DNA from: Phyto melanocephala
Taxonomy: Eukaryota > Arthropoda > Insecta > Diptera > Rhinophoridae
Direction: 5' to 3'
Assembly: GCA_941918925.1 (NCBI GenBank)
Contig: OW799234.1
Span: forward strand, 60,802,968 to 60,866,967
Length of the DNA: 64,000 nt
Positions 32,305-45,014 of this stretch are shown here, one piece after another (position 1 is the stretch's first letter; every line of letters begins with the position of its first letter). The translations under genes were made by a program, and so were the position numbers. The notes below the pieces were generated by a model, which saw only the letters and a program-made list of their open reading frames with translations, searched no databases and was not told the origin of the DNA.

Positions 32305-34239
32305 TGTTTTGTTTCTTTTTCATTGTTGTCATCATATATACATATGTATATATCCATGTAAATGTATGTTTGTATATAAGTACATACATACGAATATTTA
32401 TAATTCAAATAAAATAACAAAATTGGGTTGCCTTTTAGGTAGGTTGTTTTGGTAATACTAACTGTTAGAGTATAAACTAAAGATGGGTAAAAATGCCCAG
32501 TGCTAATAACTAGTATAGTAAACGGCCAGTAAAACTTAACACTAGCCTTTTCTCTATATTTTTGTGTATGTAGGTTTAGAGAGGTTTGCTCTTGCTATGT
32601 TATTGCCAACGCCGTAACAATAACAACAACCCTTGTGACAAGGGGTGTTGTAGCTGACTAAAAAGAAAGTTGGGGTGAGATTTAAAAAAAAAAATCTTCA
32701 AGAGTTTATTGACTTTAGTAAATTTATCCTCACTTTAAATGCAGTAAGGAAATAAAATGATCCAAACCCTATATCAAATAAATACCTACCAAACTACTTC
32801 TATTAATGATACACAGTGTTGTATTTAATAGGTTTACTAAATTAATAGAAAAGATAAAAAATCAACAAAACCTTTAAGGTAATTTTTTGTTTAATTTATC
32901 TACACAGTTATTTTGTACTCTAAAAATAAATATCTTTAATTTGTTGTTTTTCCGAATATAGCACTCTTGAGTTGAGAATGCTAATTTCATAGCCTATTAA
33001 TTAGGACTTTAAATCTGTACAATAAAACAAGTCAAGCCCTTTCATTTAAACCCATATTGATGTAATTAAAAATAACTGTTTAGGGCGCCATATTGGATTT
33101 TAGCTTTTTAAAATTTTGAGAATATAATACAACTATTCGTTTTATTTGTTTTATGCTCTAATGTTAGCATCTTGTCCTTAATTAGTTATATTCATACATA
33201 AATAATGCTGAAGATATAAAGAAATATCTTATATATTTATAGGCAAGTCAAATACCTATATGTGTGTAAAAAAACCAATAAATAAAGAAACAAATTTATA
33301 TACATACATACATATGTATGTTGAAATGTTTTCCTCACGAAAAGTACTAATGAATATTTAATAAGCAGTAACACGTTTTGTTAACATATGTGACAGATAT
33401 CGTCAGCTGATTCGTATCAATTTTGCTAAACTAAATCAATTAAAAAGGAGTGTATCCAGCTTTGGTACCAAAATGTTTTGAAAGTGAAATATTTTTTTAA
33501 GAGTTTTGTTTCTTTTTAAAATGCACGTATGTATGTATGTTTGCGGCAAAGTAAAATACAACACTTAACTCCGTCATGTGTTTTTTCCTTTATCACTAGT
33601 AAACAGAGATAAGTACACACATACTACATGCTACATAATATGTCTATTTAACTTGCGTTGGTCAGGAAAAACCTTAATCTTTCTATGCATGCGTTCTTTT
33701 CTATATTTATGTGATCATTTTTAACACTAAAATCAGAATAAATTTATGTGTACCACACAGACTTTTACAGATAAGCCTATAGTTTTGACAAACATATTTT
33801 GTAACGTTTTGTAAGTTCTTTTGTATTTATTATCTACATATTTAAATATATGTATGTATATGTACTCATGTTCATAGTAGTTATTTATAAATTTTTAAAA
33901 ATTGCTTTATAAACATAAAATAACATGAATATATTCTTTTTAAAAAAAATGTTTGATACATCTTTGCTTCATTAAGAATTTTTAATTACTTCTCTATTTT
34001 AACAATTTGTTATTTTATTTGTAACTTTTTTCAGGAATGTCAAGTTAGCGCTTTTTGCCCTAGATTTAGCGCTTAAAAGTCATTTTGTTTTTTAGCTCAA
34101 TTTTTTAAAAACACGCTAGGTCATAGGAATAATGCAATATTTTAACCAGCATTTAATAATTAAAAAATAAAAAAAACACGTAAAAAATTTATATTTGATT
34201 ACTTTTGTTGTCATTTTTGATTTTGAATTTTTACATACT
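32305..34239. other. AT-rich non-coding DNA, probable intron
   Basis: Mostly featureless. 33026-33110 has a CCGAAT-repeat remnant (CAAGCCCTTTCATTTAAACC, GGCGCCATATTGGATTTTAG). Short CATA/GTAT microsatellites occur at 32337-32390, 33300-33320, 33525-33540 and 33845-33865. Confidence 0.5.
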
Positions 34240-34835
34240 TTAACAGTCAAGCCCTTTTATTTGATACGCATATTGATGGATTGAATTTTAACTTTTCCAT
34301 CTTGGATTTTAACTTTTTCATTATATACTGTATTCTACTGGCTGAGTCCTTTCATTTGAGACCAATAATGAGGGGCTTGAAGTATTTACATTTTTGAATA
34401 CTAGATTTGAACCATATATAAAATAATTGTACGCCATTTTGTAATATCGTCCATCTTTGATTTTACTTTTTTAATTGTCCTACATTCTGCTTATCAAGCC
34501 CTTTCTTTTGATACCCATATCGTTCCTCTATGTTGTCTATTTTGTAAATTTTAGGAAAAACACCGAAGCTTTTGTATTTTTGTGCTCATATATCAGTTAG
34601 TTTCAAACCGATTTGTCAGTTTTTCGTAGCAGAAATTTTCCGGATATTTGCAGAAGAACATGTCGGGACATCTTAAAGTTGATTTCTACCAACACACGGA
34701 AAGATGGACATGGCTCTATCGACTCCCCTAGTCATACTCGTTTAGAAAATATATACTTTATGGGTTTAGAAATGAATATTGTAGAAATTACAAACAAAAC
34801 TATATACATATAACCTTGGCCACCACAGGTGAAGG
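34240..34835 (-). repeat. CCGAAT-end repeat fragment
   Basis: Blocks TCAAGCCCTTT(T/C), GCCATTTTGTAATATCGTCC, ATATATACTTTATGGGT and finally CCACCACAGGTGAAGG match 45100-46207 and the inverse of 50645-51450. Both termini are eroded. Confidence 0.7.
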
Positions 34836-35280
34836 TTATTATAAAAACACTTAAATAATAATAATTCTGCAAAAAATTATTTGATTAAAAATTTTGGGGC
34901 GATTACGAAACAATTTTTAAACTGCAAAAGCTTACCTTAATATATTCATAGATTTCAATACAATATTAAACAATTTAAAGGCTGTCCAAATTTGAATAGA
35001 ATTAGCTACAGGAAGAAGATACGAAACTATTTGCCCAGAAAATTTATGATTTAGAAGAAAGCATACATATTCAAAGTATCCCACTATTACTGCAATTCCA
35101 TAAACATTGGTAATACTATTGCTACTTCATTGTTATTATTTTCAGTTATTTTGTGTGTGTTCTTTTTGTCTTCATTTAACTTTGTTTGCTTGCTAGTGCT
35201 TACATACATTTGTATCGTGTTTAAATAAAAAAAATTGTATGATTTTGTACGTAATTATGTTTCTGCGTAGTATGTGCAGA
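34836..35280. other. Non-coding AT-rich stretch
   Basis: Nothing recognisable apart from the 8-bp flank of the next element. Confidence 0.4.
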
Positions 35281-35628
35281 TGTGTAAGCATAGCTGCCAG
35301 ATAAAATAGGGGCAAAATCGTCTAATTTGGAGAAAAAAATCGTCAAAATCGTCAAATAGTTTACTCAAATCGTCATAAAAACGTCAAAATAAAAAAACGC
35401 ATTTTTCAAAACAAAACATTTTTTATTTAATATTTAACATAACAAACTTTTTAAATCCAGAGAGATCAATGGTTTTATTAGACCCTTTTAAGTTAAGAAC
35501 ATGACAATAAATATAATACAATTTAGAATTAATTTCGAAAAATAAATATTAATATGTATATAAATACAAAAAATAATAAATAATGAATTGGCTGCATCTA
35601 ATTCACACTAATTGAGAAATAATTATAA

Positions 35629-35960
35629 TCATTTCTTTCTAAAGTTTCTACCGATTAAGTTAGCTTTAGGCAAGCGTAAGACGAGCACAACGCCAAAATA
35701 AACTACATCGTTTCGCTTTTTAGCCCATAAACTTATTTCTGAATCTGCAAACCAGTCTTCCTTAATTTTCCTCTTCTTGTTCGTTACCTGTGAAAAAAAG
35801 CATTAAAATTTCATTTTAGCTACTACAAGGTTTTGTAAAAAAAATGGATGAAATTTCTACTTACAGAGGAAGAGCTGCTAGAATTTTCATAATCTTGGTT
35901 TTCTATTGAAAATATAATGTTTGATTTTTAAGGTTTTAATGTATAATTAAAAAAGAACTT
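35629..35960 (-). pseudogene. Remnant of the hAT-like element's own gene, spliced pieces
   Basis: An exon at 35787-35629 follows a TTTTTTTCACAG acceptor and encodes KKRKIKEDWFADSEISLWAK and onward to NFRKK-stop, a basic, Trp-containing N-terminal type seen ahead of hAT/BED-type DNA-binding regions. A preceding mini-exon (about 35912-35875, NQDYENSSSSSS) has both splice signals (donor GTAAGT), and an ATG-containing piece with another GTAAGT donor lies near 35985-35963. Frames between the first two pieces do not join cleanly. No catalytic domain remains. Confidence 0.4.
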
Positions 35961-36062
35961 ACCATTTCCTTTAAGTATTTAAGCATATTAATTTGTCACT
36001 TAAATAATTTAAATAAATTTACTTAAAAAACTAAAATTGTTTTAAACGCATTTCCAAATTTA

Positions 36063-37713
36063 CAGTGGCTCACAGCTTATTTTATGCAGTGCATTTTTTT
36101 ATTTTTAAAGCTCTGTATAAACAAAACTAAAAGGAACTTTAAAAAGAACTTGGAATCATTTTAAAGACGAAACGCTATTATTTAACAAAAAAATATCATG
36201 TTCTGCAAAAGTTTACGTTTTAACCATTTAAAAGTAAAAAATCAAAATAATGTCCTTAATTTTATCTCACAGCTTGTTTTATGCAGTTATTTTCTACTGT
36301 AACGGTACTTGAATGCAACTTTGTTGTTTTTTTATTTCATTATTTTTTTTAAATCTAGTAATGTTTTGCGTTGAATTGTTAGTCTGATTTAATTATATAA
36401 AGTGTCAATTAAGAAAAATTGAGATGAGTCCGCGAACAACGATAGAGCAGCGAAAATTGGTTTTAAACCATTTTAAAAAAGGCCACTCTCAGCGAAAAAT
36501 AGCAGAAATGGTTAATATTAATGCTCCCACAGTTCAAAAAATCATTAAGCGCTTCATCCGTGAAAATCGGGTTCATAACAAAGGCAGAAAACCACCAAAT
36601 AAATTTTTTACGGAACATGACGAGCGACATATTTTGAGAAAAATAAGGGCGAACCCAAAGCTCTCAGCTCCAAAATTGACGTTTGAAGTTAAGCTGAACT
36701 GGGCAAACAATGTTGCGTGGAAACTGTTCGTCGCGTCTTGCGCCAACATGATTTTAATGACCGAGTTGCACGCAAGAAACCGTTTATTAACCCGAAAAAT
36801 AGGCTATGGAGGCTAAATTGCCCCAAGGAGCACGTCTCAAGAGAATCTGCATTTTGGAATTCGGTCATCTTTGCAGATGAATCTAAGTTTAACCTATTTG
36901 GTTCCAATGGCATGTCGTATGTATGGCGGAAACCAAATACAGAACTCAACAAAGAAAACCTTAAAGCAACAGTAAAGCATGGGGGTTGCAGTGTCATGGT
37001 TTGGGCCTGTATGTCGGCTGCTGGTACTGGAAAATTAACTTTTATTGAAACAACCATGGATAAATTTAAGTACCTCCAGATACTTAAAGACAACTTGTTG
37101 GAGAGCGCTGAGAACCTGGGTATAAAATCCGATTTTCGATTTTACCAGGATAACGATCCAAAACACAAAACGGGTATTGTGCAAACTTGGCTGATATATA
37201 ACTGCCCACATTTGATGACACCGCCAGCACAGTCGCCAGACCTTAATGCTATAGAGAATTTATGGTCGATGTTAGAAAATAAAATAAGAAAACACAAAAT
37301 TTCAAGCAAAAACTATTTGAAACAAGCTTTTTTGAGGGAGTGGGCAAATATTTCGCCAGATGTTACACAAAAACTGGTCAATTCTATGCCAAATCATCTT
37401 AAATCTGTAATAGATAACAAAGGCTATCACACAAAATATTAAATTGGTTAATTTCCAGTTTTATTTTGATCTTCTGAAAACCATACGTGCCTGCATACAA
37501 TAAGCTGTGAGATGAAAAAAAGGAGTGTTTTCTGTTTTTTTAGTTGTAATATATTAAAATGTACATTTTTGAAATAAATGAAATTTTTTTGTTAAATAAT
37601 AAGGTTTCCCTTTTTAATGACATGAACTTCAGTTTTCAGTTCCTGTTAGTTTTTTTTTTACAGAGCTTTAAAAATAAAAAAGTGCACTGCATAAAATAAG
37701 CTGTGAGCCACTG
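36063..37713 (+). mobile_element. Tc1 element with IR-DR ends, TA duplication
   Basis: 1651 bp, starting CAGTGGCTCACAGC and ending GCTGTGAGCCACTG, between TA (36061-36062) and TA (37714-37715). Terminal repeats of about 55 bp are nearly perfect. An inner copy of the binding motif (TCTCACAGCTTGTTTTATGC, 36265) has an inverse at 37491-37513, the IR-DR arrangement of Tc1 subgroup elements such as Paris/Sleeping Beauty types. Single transposase gene inside. Confidence 0.93.
36424..37442 (+). pseudogene. Tc1 transposase, one frameshift
   Basis: Cut-and-paste transposase of about 339 codons, the usual Tc1 size, starting at the ATG 36424. Part 1 (36424 to ~36713) has the paired helix-turn-helix DNA-binding region (QRKIAEMVNINAPTVQKIIK and the GRK-type AT-hook). 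Then about one base is missing near 36711-36716, and the frame continues as ETVRRVLRQHDFNDRVARKK through to 37442. Catalytic DD34E is intact: FADES Asp, YQDNDPKH Asp, 34 residues, then NAIENLW Glu. Apart from that one indel no stop is seen, so it was active recently. Confidence 0.92.
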
Positions 37714-38046
37714 TATATTAGTTCGTGTTGTAGGTATCAGTTGATAAAATGTGACTATACTATGTTAAAAATATACGAAGTGGAAAAATTACCCACACAA
37801 ACACATTAAATAATGATCGATGTATCTCTTTCACTCTGTTCTATTATTAATAACATAAAAAACCGTTACAAATTATTTTTATTTAGTTTAAGGTTGATAT
37901 AAAAGTAATGAAAAATGTTGCAAACTTGAATTCTTGAAAATCGTCAAAAACATAGCATAAATCGTCAAATCGTCAACACTTAATTTTAGCACGTAAAATC
38001 GTCAAAATGACGATAAATCGTCAAATCTGGCAGCTATGTGTGTAAG

Positions 38047-38929
38047 TGTGAAGAGAGTCATCAATAGCAACAAACACACTACATACACGCATACAAATGT
38101 TAATGGCAGTGCCATTTAAAATAATATTAGTTTTCAAAGGTCTTAGGTTTTATGTTTCATTTTAATCCTTACGATTTTCTATTCGTACCTATGAGATTTT
38201 AGTATTCTAAAATGTTTTGCTGTTAGAATTCCACGAAATATAATTAGCCTCCTCAAACCATTAGCGAGAATGCTTAAAGTAAAAAACATGAATATATGTA
38301 TATACATACATACATATATTTATTAATTTTATTTTAATCTCCAGAAATCGAAATGATATTTTTTACGTTTAAAAATACATATATGTAGGTATTTAAGGCC
38401 GAAAAAATTAATTTATTATGAATTTTTTAATCTTATTAACAAATAGGTAATTGTTTGGTATATCAATATACTTCGATGTTCACAAGCAGTTTAAGTTTAT
38501 CAAAGGTTTTAAATACTCTTATGCAAAATTTATTAGGTTTCATCAAAGGTTTATAACCTTTAATTTAAAAATTGAATGTGGGCATAAATACCATTTTTTT
38601 ACACACATACATAAGTTTTGAATGTAGACAAATAAAATACAAACATGTAGGTATAAAGAATTCTTTCTACTGATAAAAATTACTAAATTTATTTATTTTT
38701 ACATATAACAACATTTGATTAAAAATATGTTTGTTTATACAATACATTCATACATACATACATACATACATACATACATACATACATACATACATTGGTA
38801 CGTTGCTCTATTTGTATTGATAAGTTAAATTCTATTCGTCAATACATAGAATGGAGCTTAAAAAATATGGACGTATTCGTCAATTTTAAAAATTCGTAAC
38901 TCATTGCATATGTTTTTGGCACTGTTTAG
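38047..38929. other. Non-coding stretch with microsatellite
   Basis: (CATA)n at about 38748-38796 and a short one at 38300-38320. Otherwise featureless. Confidence 0.5.
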
Positions 38930-39125
38930 GATTTGGTTAAAGAAGCAGGTGCAGGAAGCAGATAGCCTTATGTATGGCCATTATCTTCGCTTACAACACA
39001 CTACAATCATCTGAAACTCTGTTAGACCTTTCAATGTTCTCCTTTATTATATGGACAACTGCTAGCCGAGTCTAGGTATATCCGTCTTAGATCCATCTGT
39101 TAAAACTGCGCACTCCACGTATGCC
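38930..39125 (-). pseudogene. Degraded LINE RNase H fragment
   Basis: On the minus strand I read VLTDGSKTD...PRLG and, with a frame change, DDCSVL-stop-AKIMAIHKA. These match the TDGS and 'DDCSVFQAE' blocks of the LINE RNase H domain (compare 49430-49560). Broken by stops. Confidence 0.55.
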
Positions 39126-41160
39126 AATCAACAATCCCGTTTAGAAATTATTATTAAGAAATTGATACTATTATTCGTCATAGATTTTATGTTTGTTAAT
39201 TGAATAATTTTAAGACGTAACGTGCCCTTCCAAAATTTGTAAAACATATAGAATTTTTAAAATCTTCATTATTCACACCGTATAGTGTTAAAATTGAAAT
39301 TGTTGTTGTTTCCGAAGCATTTTATTCCATAAACGCAGATACGTACATGATTATATACAGTAACCCACTGCAAGTAAACAACTTTGAATTTTACAATTTC
39401 TTTTATATTTCTCCTTCGGTTGCGTCCGCATTTTAAGCAGGATATAAAAAAAATTGTTTTTATCCAGATTATTCCTAAAAGTTGTTCATTTCATTTTTAC
39501 GCTAACATATCCTTTGGTAACACTTTAACCTATTACTAATATGTCTAAATTAGTACAAATATATGTAAGTAATATCGCCATTGTAAGCGATTGTACGTGG
39601 TAACCGGAATAGAAAGGTTCCTTACACATGTATACATACGAAATCTGTTCAAACAGAATGGCGTGATTGAGCCACACAGATCTAGAACACAAAAATTTTT
39701 TAATCTAAAAATAAAAAGTCTAAAAAATGTGCTGACTTTTTAGGTGTTCAGATTTTTTGCGAGCCATTCTTTTAAATTAGTTAATTCTTTCTAAGTACAT
39801 ACTTTGTTCTTTATTCGTTCTAAGTTCTTTTTTTACATGTATCTTTTATTTTTCATTTATTCTTTTACTTTCTGTTAGTATGCACTATAATGTAAAGTGT
39901 TCAAACACATACACACTTAAATAAATTAAAAAAATAAAAGTAAATAGGAAACATTTAACTAGTTAGTAAATACATACTGAAATGTACCATACATACAGTA
40001 TATTACAAAAATATTTTACCTGTAATGAAATTATGTTTTTGCTAATTAAAAAGAAAAAGAGAGAGCAAAGTAGCAGGTAGCTTTAAATGTAATATTTTTT
40101 CCTTTGTTTAAAATGGAAAAACACAAATAAATTCAAGGATATTCTATATTGTTGCATTGTTGTAGCATATTCATATATCAGCGTCATACCTCTTCAGCAT
40201 GTCACAAAATGTATTGTTTTACAGTTTATTTTAGTTTTGTGGACCTTTTGTTATTGTCTCGCGTATTCCAGTATACATATGTATACCAGCCAAAAGTAAA
40301 ATCTTAAAGTAATAAACGTTATTTCATATCTTCACAATGTTTGCAAAATAATTAACTGGTGTCGCCAAACTGTAGACAGTATTATAAAGCAAGTAAAAGA
40401 ACGCTGCAAAAATATCGGAAAAAAATCAAGCAGAAAGTGTAAAAAATCTTTAGAAAAGCCTAATTAAAATTGCTTAAAGAAAGCTTGAGAACTCATATTA
40501 GTCAGCCCAAACTGAACTAATGGTTAACTAAGGAGGACTTATTTATGGTGCTTAATCAACCGCCTTGGGTCAGGGATATAAATTAACTTGTTCTAGAATG
40601 AACATATAAATCAGGTAAATAATTTTGTTTGTGAGTAATAGTTGACGGTAATATTCAATAATAAAGCCACAACATAGCCAGCCATGACTATACCTCAATT
40701 CTGAAAAACGTGTAGTGCTAAAAATAGTTTTAAAAAATAAATTTATATATTTTCATCAAGATAATAAATAATCCTTAACACTTGTTTGGGGTGTGGTGGT
40801 ATAGAGATTAGATAGCCAAACTTCAAACCGAACTCTCTGCGTTCGAATCCTGCCAGAAACAAAACAATATTCATCGCGGTGTTTGAGTTTTTTTTACTAA
40901 AAGTATTCTACCCCAGTAGACTAACCTACTCATATTGAAAAAAAAAGAAAGATTAACGAAGCAGGGCAAAACGAAGAATCGAAATTTAAAACAACAACTT
41001 TTGGCAGATGAAGTAGGAAGCGCTTTGGGAAATTGAATAAATTTAATCTTCGTGAAGTATCACGGCTTTTGCAACTAGACTAAGAACTAAGGCGAAAAAT
41101 ATAATATAGAAAGAAGCAAATAAATCGTGTAAAATGCAGAAGCTTTTTGAAGCTCTATAC
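39126..41160. other. Non-coding AT-rich DNA
   Basis: No gene or clear transposon end. ACATACATAC-type repeats and a short palindromic ACAGTATATT area occur; nothing else supported. Confidence 0.4.
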
Positions 41161-41300
41161 CAAGGTACATTTACTCCAGGTAGACTTAAGTCCACAGCTG
41201 ATCATTGTTTTGTTTATGCATTTCTCTTCTCAAATGTCAAAATTTGTTTACCTTTTTTTGTTCGTTTACATAACTTTTTTTTTAGTAGATGTGTATGTAT
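41161..41300. mobile_element. Possible P-type MITE left end
   Basis: CAAGGTACATTTACTCCAGG then TAG fits the CA-N-AGGT terminus, followed by CAGCTG (41200) and AAATGTCAAAATTTGTTTAC as in the other P-type MITEs. No right end or duplication found. Confidence 0.4.
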
Positions 41301-42199
41301 CATAAATATTTTTTATTTACTAACATTTTGCTACCACTACTTAGGAGTAAGTTTAAGAAATTTAATAGTTTTGTTTTCCATAATAAATCCGACGAAGATA
41401 TTTACCAGCTTACACTCCGCTATATCGCTCAGTTAATTGTGGTATTGTTTATTCAACTATTTAATTGTGTGAAATCGTGCTTAGCAGTTTCTATTTTGTC
41501 CTTATACTTACACATTCTACACTATTCTGGATGGTGGCGATCCCATCTAACCCAAAGTCTTACCGGACAGTGTCCCGTTATAACACCAAAAAAACTTCTC
41601 TGACATAACCTACTCAAGTCATGGAGTTACTAAGTGCCTGTAGCGTTTAGTCTTGGCCATAATACCCTTAATATCTTTCAGTCTCTCTCTGTTTCTTTAT
41701 AAAAAATCTAAAATGTGGCCTACAAAAAAATTGAACACTAGCCTACACCACCTAAATGTCTAGAAAACACAGCGTTTATTGAGGGATAAAACTATAAAAA
41801 CAACAATAACATTGTACGGGTATATTTTATAAAAAGTATTGAAACTTAGTGAAATTACAAGCGAGGTATTAGAACTCTGTTCTAGTTAATTATGGTTGTC
41901 ACACAAACTTATTTTAATTAGTACACATTTTGTTTTTTCAAAGAAATAAAAATTACTTTTTATGACATTAATTTTACAATGCTATTGTTACAATTGTTGA
42001 ATACAATTACAGCGTTACAAAATCGAACGTCCTTGAATTAGTTTTTGTGTTTTCCCACTCCAAGCACTACACATTAAAATTAAATTCATGTTTTTCTACT
42101 ATTATCTACCTGTTACTTGTTATTTTTCTAATGAACGAAAGTACAGTTTGACCAAAAAAAAAATATTTTTAAATTCCGAGTTGTGAAAATCTGTATAAT
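41301..42199. other. Non-coding stretch
   Basis: A slightly GC-richer patch at 41524-41640 does not translate into anything I recognise. No feature supported. Confidence 0.4.
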
Positions 42200-42860
42200 A
42201 ACAAGAAAGATTACTATATTCGGCTGTGCCGAATGTTTTATACCCACTACCAATTATATGTACTTTTTAGCACAAAATTTTTTATTTTGTTATCGCTATG
42301 GAATAATCTCTTTATACTAAGATATGTATCACTTTCTTTGCATTACTTCGATATGGTAGTAAAATGTTTTCGTAAATTTATTCTTTAAATGAAAGTGGGC
42401 GTGTCAATGTAGTTTCTGCTAATAAATACAACTTAGATATTTCAATATAGTCCTTTATTCTTCCAAAAACTTAGTCCATAGAGAAATTATATGAATTTAA
42501 GATAAAGCGTTGTATGGGAAGTAGGCGTTAAAGTTGGCGTGTCACCATGACAAATGACATTGACTAGAAGTCTATATGTACAAAATTTCATCATCATACC
42601 TCCAATTTAGTCGGTTCAATGAGCTTTTAAATTTTATTAACAGTAGATTACGTGAAAAGTGGGCGTTATAGTAGGCGTGTCTTAGTAGTTTCTGCTAATA
42701 AATTCAACTCAGATATTTCAATATAAAGTCCTTTATTCTTCCAAAATCTTTATTTTTAGAGAAATTATCTGAATTTGAGATAAAACGTTATATGGGATGT
42801 GGGCGTGCCACATTGATTTTTTGTGAATGTGAGAGATTGTGAAAAAGACTTTGAAACACT
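42200..42860 (-). mobile_element. CCGAAT-end repeat with two satellite monomers, truncated
   Basis: Starts AACAAGAAAG...TATTCGGCTGTGCCGAAT and carries GTGGGCGT...(42396 and 42659), inverse copies of the 288-bp monomer at 29937-31400. The far end is missing. Confidence 0.8.
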
Positions 42861-43641
42861 ACTTTCTTCAAAATCTTGGGCGTGGGTGTATTAGCCACGA
42901 AAACGTTAACGCGGACACTATGCCGAACTTAGAATGCTTACGGACATCTAAACAAATCCCCAAGAAACTACATTGAAGGCACTGGGTTCTTGAACTAGTT
43001 AACATAATAACGAAATTTGGATCATAGTTTTTATTAAGGGTATTTCGATCCTTTAGACCATGGTTTTGGTCTTTAGTGCACCCCCTTTTGAATCTATATG
43101 AAAATTCTAAAAGCTGAAATTAAATATTTTAACAGGGTTATTTTATGATTTAAAAAATTTGGTCATTAAATACAAAATTTTGTAGTTGTAAAATATCTTT
43201 TTTTCTAGGGGGTGATTGGCAAATTTTTTTTTTTGTATGAAGATTGTCTCAATTTAGTGTACATATTAAATTTAAAACAATTTTTTAGTTTTCGAGAAAT
43301 TTTTTTTTTCACCAGCTGCGAAAAACATGTTTAAGCTTTAAAAAATTGTCCAAGATGCTCTATAAAATAAAAAATTAATAATTGTGAATCATGGTGCAAT
43401 CACAGAAGGTGATATCGCAAAGAGAGAGAGAGAGAGAGAGAGTATTTTATGTCTCTCTCTTTTATATATGAAGTTTGAAAATTTTTTTAATTACAATCAT
43501 TTCTTTTATATGGTGTTTGACATATGGTGGGACGAAAAAAAATAGTCAGCTGGGCTGGCACCACTACCTGTATAAGTGTACTCTGTTGTGAACGTAACAA
43601 AAGAAAAGAAAAAGAAAAAAACTCGTTAGGATTGTTATCTC
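42861..43641. other. Non-coding stretch with (GA)n
   Basis: (GA)n at 43419-43441. A candidate P-type MITE right end (CCACTACCTGTATAAGTGTA, then CTCTG) at 43561-43585 is preceded by CAGCTG; its partner was not found. Confidence 0.5.
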
Positions 43642-43886
43642 CATGGTACAATCATCAGGTAGCCTCAGTTCTGCAACAACAAAATTCTACATGTATTTTG
43701 TTGTTGGAAAACGACGACTTAAATGTCAAAAAGCAAATGTGTGTGCGTGTTTTTTTGGCGGTAGAATATATACGTACACAATATATACACATACATAAAC
43801 AAAATTTGACATTTTAGTTAAACCTTAAGGTAGAGAAAAAAAAATCAGCTGTTGTGTTTGTGAGGCTACCTCATAATTGTAACATG
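43642..43886. mobile_element. P-superfamily-like MITE, 245 bp, perfect 8-bp duplication
   Basis: Ends CATGGTACAATCATCAGGTA then GCCTCA, and inverted TGAGGCTACCTCATAATTGT then AACATG. Flanks GTTATCTC at 43634-43641 and 43887-43894. Subterminal CAGCTG (43847) and TTTGACATTTT (43805). The CATG start and AGGT at a fixed distance resemble the P-element TIR. Confidence 0.85.
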
Positions 43887-45014
43887 GTTATCTCTTTAAA
43901 AATAAACACTACATTATTTTCAATAGTTTTCAAGTTTTTTAAAATTATTGCCTGACAGTACGACTTGATGGCACTTCTAGTGAAAAATAATTGCGGAAAG
44001 AAAACTCGCTCAATGTAAACTGGAACTTAACATCTTAAATACGTATTTTTCAAAACTCTAAATAAAAATAAAATCAATTAACTTCAACTACAAGTTAATT
44101 CCCAAAAAGAAATGTTGTTTTACACTCGTAATACATACATATGTAAGTATATCGATGGTCACAAGTAGAAAGGCCCTAACTCGTTTTTTTGACGAATTTT
44201 ATTTTTTCAATGATTCCAATACATTTAAGCACAAACACACCTCGTTAAAAAAAAATAAAAATTGAATGCAGTAGTATCAAAAATAACAGTTTTGCAAGCA
44301 ATTTTACAAAATAATTCACATTATGATAATACAGTGTCTATCACGTTTTTACCTTCTCCTGTAAAGTAACAATTATTTGAGTCAAGACATTGCTACTTGT
44401 GACCAACGATATGTGTGTTTTATTTTGTTTTTTCCATAACAATTTATTTTAATTTTAATGAGTGGGAGAGTACATGACCTCAGTTAGAGATCTCAAATAG
44501 TATGTTTTAATAATACTATAACACTTTTTATATTGCGTACAAATTAACCAAGATGATGTTTGTTTTATACATTCCGTCAGTCGGACGTTTAGTCACTCAT
44601 TCATATCAATTTTGTTTGATTGTTGAGCAACAATAGAATAATGAAAACATTAAATATATAATAATAAAACGAATTTATTTTCGATTTAAAAGAGTGTTAT
44701 TTTCAATGATATATTTTTCATTTGACATCTCTATAAAACTACTTGAAAAATTAATATTTTTGAAGCTTTTGACGATCCAACTAAAGTCTGCAATTTCCTT
44801 AATTCTTATTCTTGACTGTTGATTTATGTATATTGAATTTTACATATAGTCAAGATAGTTCTTTCGTCAAAAATATTAAACATATTTAAAAGTATATCTA
44901 TTCTAAATATGTTGATTATGCACTAAAAATAAAAAACGTAGTAACGCTATATGCGGCCGCGCTGAGTCTAATATTGCTCTCTACCATCAAGTACATAGGT
45001 ATAAAACCTCATCT
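43887..45014. other. Non-coding AT-rich DNA
   Basis: No supported feature; a NotI-type GCGGCCGC at 44953 is only an isolated GC patch. Confidence 0.4.

Larger units (their letters stand above)
35289..38038. mobile_element. hAT-like element, perfect 8-bp duplication, split by a Tc1 element
   Basis: Ends CATAGCTGCCAGAT (35289) and ATCTGGCAGCTATG (to 38038), with TGTGTAAG on both sides (35281-35288, 38039-38046). Many subterminal ATCGTCAAA motifs (35316-35390, 37938-38027). About 1.1 kb without the inserted Tc1. hAT is inferred from the 8-bp duplication, short TIR and the remnant frame at 35629-35787. Confidence 0.82.

Noticed and set aside
36689..37093. 134-codon minus-strand frame
   Set aside because: Antisense shadow of the Tc1 transposase.
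41134..41603. Two overlapping ~100-codon frames
   Set aside because: Overlap a candidate MITE end, T-rich hydrophobic composition, no start context or splice signals.
43524..43817. 97-codon frame
   Set aside because: Runs through the P-type MITE at 43642-43886 and its flank.
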